Shown here: in pieces, positions 58,762-64,000 of the stretch
Position numbering within the stretch: position 1 is the stretch's first letter
Layout: every line of letters begins with the position of its first letter
NCBI GenBank assembly: GCA_017465465.1
Contig: JAFTWE010000028.1
Location: 35,672 to 99,671 of the forward strand
Direction: 5' to 3'
Length of the DNA stretch: 64,000 bases
Source: Clostridia bacterium
Lineage (GTDB): Bacteria > Bacillota > Clostridia > Oscillospirales > Acutalibacteraceae
Notes under the pieces: generated by a model
What the model saw: only the letters and a program-made list of their open reading frames with translations
Database searches by the model: none
What the model was told of the DNA's origin: nothing
Made by a program: the position numbers and the translations under genes

Positions 58762-59697
58762 ATGAGCAATGTAAAAGAATATTCCATTAAATCGGTTTCA
58801 GGTCTTGCAGATATTTATTTCCGCAGTTGGGCTCCTGACGGCGAGCCTAAAGCAATTATTCAGATTGCCCACGGAATGTGCGAGCATTCAGGAATTTACG
58901 GTTGGATTTGCAATAAGCTCTGCGATGCAGGGTATGTTGTTTTTATGAATGACCATCTGGGTCACGGCAAGTCAGTGAGTGATGACAGTATGCTGGGCTA
59001 CTTTGGCGATGATGATGGCTGGCTCAATATAATCAAAGATTTCCGCAATATAACCGAAATTGCAAAGCAGGAATACCCCGATTTGCCCGTAATAATTATG
59101 GGTCACAGTATGGGCTCTTTCATCGCACGCGCTTATACCGAAATGTATAAGGATGCTGACGGAGCAGTTTATCTCGGCACAGCAGGTGCCCAGCCTGTTG
59201 ACGCAGGCATTATGGTTGCAAACCTGGTTGCAAAACTCCACGGTAAAATGCACAGAAGTAAGCTCATTGAAGCGGTTTCATTCGGTACATACAATATGCG
59301 CTTTGAAAAGAGAACACCGTTTGATTGGCTCGCAGTTAATAAAGATTTTGTTGACCTTTATATGGCAGACAAATATTGCGGCTTCAGGTTTACTGCATAC
59401 GGTTACCGTGATTTGTTCAGACTTCTTAAATACATAAGTGCGCCCAAGTGGTTTGAGTGCCTTCCGAAGGATTTGCCGGTGCTTATGCTTGCAGGTGATA
59501 TGGACCCGGGAGGTAACTTTGGCAAGGGCGTTATGACTGTATATAATAAACTGAAAGAAACAGGTCATACTAACATTAAATGCAAGCTTTTTAAGGGTGA
59601 CCGCCATGTTATTCTTGAAGAAGCCGATAAGGAAGAGGCCGCCGCAGATATTATTGCTTTTGCTGATAAAATTGCAAAAGTTAAGGTCGTAAAATAA
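58762..59697 (+). CDS. Alpha/beta-hydrolase, monoacylglycerol lipase/lysophospholipase-like
   Basis: 311-residue serine hydrolase. IAHGMCEHSGIYGWI and NDHLGHGKS are the usual N-terminal blocks, MGHSMGSFIAR near 115 holds the nucleophile Ser, and LAGDMDPGGNFGKG with GDRHVILEE give Asp and His. No signal or span. Preceded by GGAGGT. Its own transcript; next comes the tRNA-Gln promoter. Confidence 0.9.
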   Translation: MSNVKEYSIKSVSGLADIYFRSWAPDGEPKAIIQIAHGMCEHSGIYGWICNKLCDAGYVVFMNDHLGHGKSVSDDSMLGYFGDDDGWLNIIKDFRNITEIAKQEYPDLPVIIMGHSMGSFIARAYTEMYKDADGAVYLGTAGAQPVDAGIMVANLVAKLHGKMHRSKLIEAVSFGTYNMRFEKRTPFDWLAVNKDFVDLYMADKYCGFRFTAYGYRDLFRLLKYISAPKWFECLPKDLPVLMLAGDMDPGGNFGKGVMTVYNKLKETGHTNIKCKLFKGDRHVILEEADKEEAAADIIAFADKIAKVKVVK

Positions 59698-59722
59698 TTT
59701 TAAAAAAGTTTTTGAAAAAGTG

Positions 59723-59750
59723 TTGACATTTCCGTTTTTTGTGCTATAAT
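59723..59750 (+). promoter_or_regulatory. tRNA-Gln promoter
   Basis: TTGACA (59723-59728), 16 bases, TATAAT (59745-59750), 17 bases upstream of the tRNA. Confidence 0.85.
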
Positions 59751-59767
59751 AACTGAGCAATGTGCAC

Positions 59768-59841
59768 AGCGGATTTGTGTAATGGTAGCACGGCAGACTC
59801 TGACTCTGTATGTCTGGGTTCGAATCCTTGATCCGCTGCCA
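59768..59841 (+). tRNA. tRNA-Gln (anticodon CTG)
   Basis: A 74-base cloverleaf with encoded CCA. Acceptor AGCGGAT / ATCCGCT, D arm GTGT...GCAC, anticodon loop CTCTGAC giving CTG for CAG codons, T loop TTCGAAT. The T stem has one mismatch and one G-U pair, weaker than usual. Confidence 0.92.
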
Positions 59842-59842
59842 A

Positions 59843-59880
59843 AAATCCCATTCGTATCAGCGGATGGGATTTATTTTTTG
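59843..59880 (+). terminator. tRNA-Gln terminator
   Basis: AAATCCCAT / ATGGGATTT stem (59843-59872) followed by ATTTTTTG. Confidence 0.85.
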
Positions 59881-59910
59881 AAACAAATGTTAATAATTTG
59901 ATTACCAAGC

Positions 59911-59945
59911 AGAATCCAAGTCGAGAGGCTTGGATTCTTATTTTA
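59911..59945 (+). terminator. Second terminator-like hairpin
   Basis: Perfect 10-bp stem AGAATCCAAG / CTTGGATTCT then TATTTTAT. The remaining 59946-60108 is A+T-rich and shows no gene. Confidence 0.7.
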
Positions 59946-60108
59946 TATATACATTATAATATGTGTGCGTTCTGTATGATAAAAGGTGAGTTTATTTTGT
60001 ATACATTACTATATATTCCTGTCTGCTTAAAATTGCGGATGGGAAATTTTTGTTATTATTAACAAAAAAGAGAAGGAAATTTTGAACTCTCAAAATTTTT
60101 GCTTTTTA

Positions 60109-60169
60109 TTGACAATTTGAAATTAAAGTGGTATTCTTATACCGTATAATACTGTAGTAGTATCTACAG
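60109..60169 (+). promoter_or_regulatory. Promoter of the giant repeat protein, with inverted repeat
   Basis: TTGACA (60109-60114), 17 bases, TATTCT (60132-60137). A further TATAAT lies at 60145-60150, and the inverted repeat CTGTAG-N6-CTACAG (60152-60169) follows. Which -10 is used is open. Confidence 0.55.
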
Positions 60170-60202
60170 GTTTATTCTAATTAAAAAAAAGGAGGAGTTA
60201 AC

Positions 60203-63200
60203 GTGCGTATTACTAAAAAAGCTTTAAGCGTTCTTTTAGCAATTGCTATGTTAATCACCGCTGTACCTATGAGCCTCACCGGTTTTGCCGCTGATGTGTC
60301 AGTAGGAACAGAAGCAGAACAAGTCAACACGGCGCAGAGTGATACACTCATCAGACCTTCTGCTACTCTTACGGCTACTCCCGTAACAAGAGTTTGCGCC
60401 GCAACCACCAACCCGATGAAGGCAACAACCGGTGCAGGCTACACCGTTGCCGCAACTCCATCAGGTATTCCGCAGAACTCATACACTTATGCTGCTGCGG
60501 CTTATGCAGGTGAAACACCCACAGCCACAACAATCGTGTTTACTCCCGGTATGGAAGTTACAGATATTGCAATTTCTTGTAGCAATGCCAACATCACATA
60601 CGGTGCATACACAGTTTCAAACAATGTTCATACAATCACAGTTGCTGACGGTTGTAGTGCAACAGTAGGTGAAACACTTATCTTTACTGTATCTTATAAG
60701 TATGTTTATACTGATTCAGTTACCGGTAAGACATACAACAGTGATAAGACATTTGAAACAACTTGTTATTCTTATGTTGAGTCTGTTCTTGAACCTGCAG
60801 GTGTTTATTCTTATCGCAGAACCAACAATGGTTGGGGTAGTACCAAAGGTAGAACATATATCAACACATTCATCGTTGGTGAAGGCACATACTCTGAATC
60901 TGTAAACTATTCAGGTAGTGCAAACTTCAATGCAGGCGGTTTTACAAGTGATTACGGTAGAATGCTTGAAACATCAAGTGACGGTAACTCAAGACGTTAC
61001 AATGCCGCTTACGGTGCTGACGATAACAGACCTATTACTCATGTTTATATGGATAAGGGTGCAAACTCAACTTTGGCTGACCTTAATCTCCGTGTTCAGG
61101 CATGGGCGGCTAACCAGTCAGACGAAGATGACGAAATCCCTGAAGTAGGTTTTTATAATCTTTATGAGTACTCAGGTAATGTTAAAACATTTGACGGTGA
61201 AACCGAAGAAGACCCGTTGCAGGGTAGCAGCAACTCATCTGCTCTTGCTATGCAGGACCCGGATGCTTCTTCTTTGAAAAAGTTTTATACCGGTACATCT
61301 TGGACTATTCCTTTCACAGGCGCAGGTCCTACTCAGGAAAATTCTGCTGCTGATACAACAGCAACATACACAATCGTTGTTGATATGCAGACAGCTGTTC
61401 AGTGGTCAGATGTATCTGTAAGACATTCTCATACAATCCATGTTACTGTTTTCAACAAGGCTAACCTTCTTGCTTCTATCCAGAAGGCTATGAACACTGA
61501 AGCTGCTAATATGCTTGTTACAACAGGCAATGCAGACGGTAAAGGCTACAACCCGCAGGAATGGTATTACCTTTCAGGTTGGCAGGCATTTGAGCAGGCA
61601 TATAACAATGCTGTAGCTATCTATAATAAGCCTAACACCACTCAGGCAAGCATTGATTCCGCAACAACCGCTCTTGACAATGCTTATACAAACCTCGTTC
61701 TTAATGAGGCTGATTACACTGACCTTGATTATTGGGTAGTTCGAGCAAATGCTCTTGACTCAACTCTTTATACTCCTGCTTCATGGGCAAACCTTCAGAC
61801 AGCAGTTGCTCAGTATCAGGATAACATCAATATTCTCTATCAGCCAAAGGTTGACCAGATTGCTCTTGATATTGAAACAGCAATCAATAACCTTGAATAT
61901 GCTGACGCTGACTACACTAAGGTTGATGAGCAGGTTGCAATCGCAAACGAACTTATCTACAGCGTTCAGGAAAATTACGGTTTGACAGTTGAAGAGTATT
62001 ATTCAAACTGGGATAACCTTGTTTCCGTTATTGAAGCATGCGGCTACACTTATGATGAAGCTGAAGGCGAGTTCATTCTCACCACAGTTTTAACAAAAGA
62101 TAAGCAGGCAACTGTTGACACATACCCAACAACTATTGCAAACGCTATCACAGCCCTTAAGGTTAACAAAGCTGATTTTACAGAATCAGTTACAGCAATG
62201 AATGCTTACACAACATTCAGAAGTGCAAACTCAAGCTACCTTGATTCAACATATCTTTCATCTCTTGACTCAGCTTATGCAACAGTTCAGGATTATTACA
62301 GCAAGTCAGTTGATATCAGCTATCAGGATGAAATTGACAGTGCAGTAGCAGCTCTTAACGATTTGCTTGACAACCCTGTATATAAAGCAGCTAGCTATAC
62401 TGCCGCTGATACAGCTATTGCCAAGGCTGATGCACTTGACAGAGACCAGTACCAGGATATGACGGCTGTTGATGAAGCTTATGCAGCTCTTGAGGCTCTT
62501 TACGGTCTTGATGCAAGATATCAGTCAGACATTGACACAGCCGTTGCAAATCTCAATGCAGCAATCAAGGCTCTTAAGGTTAAAGAGGCTGATTACACAG
62601 CAGTTAACGATGCAGTTGCTGCAGTTGAAAACAAAAAATTAGAAGTTCAGACCAGATACGGTATGGAAGCTTCTGTTTACTATTCAAACTGGTCAGCAGT
62701 TGAAACAGCAGTTAACAATGTTGTTTACGGTCTTTCTTATGACCAGCAGTCTACAATCGACGCTTATGCAGCAGCAATCAATGCTGCTTTGAGCAACCTT
62801 AAGGCTGCAACAGCTGATTACTCAGAGCTCAATGCTCTCGAAACTCAGGCTTACGCTATAATCGAAAATGAAGCAGATTACACATCAGCTTCAATTGAAA
62901 ATCTTACAAACGCACTTTTCGCAGTTACATCATATTCTCTTACCATTGACAAGCAGGCAACTGTTGACCAGTGGGCAGCCGATATTGAAGCAGCTATTGA
63001 GGCTATGGAATATGTTGATGCTGACTATTCAGCAGTAACAACAGCTATAACAGCAGCTAACGCTAAATTGGCAGAAAGCCAGGCATTTGCAGACGCTCAT
63101 AACGGCGTTCAGTATTACACAGCAGGCTCAATCGCAGCAGTAAACAATGCTATTAACGCAGTTGTTTACGGTCTTAAGAAAGACAAACAGGCTACTGTTA

Positions 63201-64000
63201 CAGGTTATGCAACAGCTATTAACAATGCAGTTGCAGCTCTTGCATACGGTCCTGCAGACTACACAGAGGTTGAATCCGCTAAGTTGAGAATTCCTGCTGA
63301 CCTTTCAATCTACACTGATGATTCAGTTGCAGCATTGAATGCAACACTCAGCTATTCAACAACCTACACAACCAACCGTCAGGCTAAGGTTGATGAAGCA
63401 GCAGCAGCAATCAATGCCGCTGTTGATGGACTTAAAGCTAAAGGCTTGGATTATTCAAATTATGATGCAGCCCTTGCTAAGCTTGAAGCAAATACCGAGT
63501 ACAATACCGGCGTTTACACTGACGAAAGCGAACAGGCTGTTGCCGATGCTAACACAGCAATCACAACATGGCTTGCAGCTGAAGAGAGAGACATTAACGA
63601 CCAGGCAGAGTTTGATGCTCTTGTAGCAGCATTTGATGCTAAGATTGATGCCCTTGCATACAAGCCAATCGACACAACAGCTTATGACGCACAGGTAGAA
63701 AGAATCCCTGCAGATACAAGCGCATACACAGCAGATTCAGTTCAGGCTGTAACAGATGCTAAGTCAGCAGTTGACACATTCCTTGCGGGCGATGTAAATA
63801 TCACTGACCAGGCAGAGCTTGATGCACTTGTTGCAACACTTGAAACAGCTATTGATAACCTTGCAATTTCTGCATACTTCCAGGCTAATGCTGACAGCAC
63901 CTGCGTAATCGACGGCAACCTTATCTACGGCCTTGAAACAAGACTTTCAGCATCAAAGCTTAAGTCAACATACCTTGATTACGAAGGCGTAACACTTACA
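60203..64000 (+). CDS. Giant secreted FIVAR-like repeat protein, 5' part
   Basis: The frame is open from GTG 60203 (7 bases after GGAGGAG) to the window end: 1266 codons without a stop, 3' end missing. Signal peptide 1-30 (RITKKALSVLL... ending GFAA). Residues 31-430 are beta-rich with Thr and Ser, then about ten units of 75-85 residues follow, each opening with a variant of ADYTAVNDAV (ADYTKVDEQ, ASYTAADTAI, ADYSAVTTAI, LDYSNYDAAL) and ending in an A-rich helix such as AAINAALSNLK. This is the FIVAR-type helical repeat. The last visible residues (CVIDGNLIYGLETRLSASKL) resemble the module that precedes dockerins. Probably cell-surface or complex-bound. Confidence 0.88.
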   Translation, partial: MRITKKALSVLLAIAMLITAVPMSLTGFAADVSVGTEAEQVNTAQSDTLIRPSATLTATPVTRVCAATTNPMKATTGAGYTVAATPSGIPQNSYTYAAAAYAGETPTATTIVFTPGMEVTDIAISCSNANITYGAYTVSNNVHTITVADGCSATVGETLIFTVSYKYVYTDSVTGKTYNSDKTFETTCYSYVESVLEPAGVYSYRRTNNGWGSTKGRTYINTFIVGEGTYSESVNYSGSANFNAGGFTSDYGRMLETSSDGNSRRYNAAYGADDNRPITHVYMDKGANSTLADLNLRVQAWAANQSDEDDEIPEVGFYNLYEYSGNVKTFDGETEEDPLQGSSNSSALAMQDPDASSLKKFYTGTSWTIPFTGAGPTQENSAADTTATYTIVVDMQTAVQWSDVSVRHSHTIHVTVFNKANLLASIQKAMNTEAANMLVTTGNADGKGYNPQEWYYLSGWQAFEQAYNNAVAIYNKPNTTQASIDSATTALDNAYTNLVLNEADYTDLDYWVVRANALDSTLYTPASWANLQTAVAQYQDNINILYQPKVDQIALDIETAINNLEYADADYTKVDEQVAIANELIYSVQENYGLTVEEYYSNWDNLVSVIEACGYTYDEAEGEFILTTVLTKDKQATVDTYPTTIANAITALKVNKADFTESVTAMNAYTTFRSANSSYLDSTYLSSLDSAYATVQDYYSKSVDISYQDEIDSAVAALNDLLDNPVYKAASYTAADTAIAKADALDRDQYQDMTAVDEAYAALEALYGLDARYQSDIDTAVANLNAAIKALKVKEADYTAVNDAVAAVENKKLEVQTRYGMEASVYYSNWSAVETAVNNVVYGLSYDQQSTIDAYAAAINAALSNLKAATADYSELNALETQAYAIIENEADYTSASIENLTNALFAVTSYSLTIDKQATVDQWAADIEAAIEAMEYVDADYSAVTTAITAANAKLAESQAFADAHNGVQYYTAGSIAAVNNAINAVVYGLKKDKQATVTGYATAINNAVAALAYGPADYTEVESAKLRIPADLSIYTDDSVAALNATLSYSTTYTTNRQAKVDEAAAAINAAVDGLKAKGLDYSNYDAALAKLEANTEYNTGVYTDESEQAVADANTAITTWLAAEERDINDQAEFDALVAAFDAKIDALAYKPIDTTAYDAQVERIPADTSAYTADSVQAVTDAKSAVDTFLAGDVNITDQAELDALVATLETAIDNLAISAYFQANADSTCVIDGNLIYGLETRLSASKLKSTYLDYEGVTLT

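Noticed and set aside
60432..63626. Several 76-95 codon plus-strand frames inside the giant repeat protein
   Set aside because: All are in another register from the long open frame that starts at GTG 60203 with signal peptide and ribosome site.

Overview
The window reads as chromosomal DNA of a low-to-moderate GC, anaerobic, spore-forming member of the Clostridia, most like the gut Oscillospirales/Ruminococcaceae. This is an inference from gene content: an oxygen-sensitive pyruvate formate-lyase pair, the yabM-yabN-yabO-yabP-yabQ-divIC-yabR sporulation and division cluster known from Bacillus, Firmicute-type riboswitches and T-box, CIRCE, and secreted proteins with dockerin or repetitive FIVAR-like domains. 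No rRNA, CRISPR array, transposase or prophage was seen.

Layout. 1-11.3 kb: end of pyrB with pyrI, a membrane-anchored phosphoesterase, pflB-pflA behind a ZTP (pfl-motif) riboswitch with terminator, a HAD phosphatase, an aminotransferase with trpS, and argG behind ARG boxes. 11.3-16.3 kb: a repeat-rich spacer, a secreted ceramidase-like protein, and two adjacent CobW-type GTPases (one with a large His/Cys metal-binding insert, one carrying a YcgQ-like C-terminus), then an RluA-type pseudouridine synthase. 16.3-23.1 kb: HAD hydrolase, cysE-cysS under a cysteine T-box, a MIF-like tautomerase, a DUF1015 protein, a small XRE regulator and pncB.

23.1-28.5 kb is the most unusual part. A roughly 390-base spacer holds several GAACATTTGTKC-type (LexA-like) boxes and three strong promoters pointing both ways. 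One side leads to an 85-residue single-span membrane protein; the other leads to a parallel beta-helix protein without signal peptide and a secreted leucine-rich-repeat surface protein, followed by an XRE regulator.

28.6-45.4 kb is mainly housekeeping: queT under a preQ1-I riboswitch, a YaiI-family protein, an sdpR-sdpI pair with its own operator, and then recJ-relA-dtd-MBL-hemZ-kinase, a SpoVB-like flippase, mazG-hup-rqcP-yabP-yabQ-divIC-S1 protein, hpf and an rRNA methyltransferase. 45.4-60 kb: a 1209-residue secreted dockerin protein, htpG under CIRCE, a second phosphoesterase, esterases, a glycerophosphodiesterase, an ECF sigma factor with a long C-terminal extension, tRNA-Ala with a duplicated fragment nearby, a GH109-like oxidoreductase-fold enzyme, a lysophospholipase-like hydrolase and tRNA-Gln. 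60.2 kb to the end: the first 1266 codons of a very large secreted repeat protein that runs out of the window.

Many N-termini were moved to internal starts because the longest open frame runs back through a promoter, T-box or ribosome binding site. All functional calls rest on motif recognition by eye; no database search was run.
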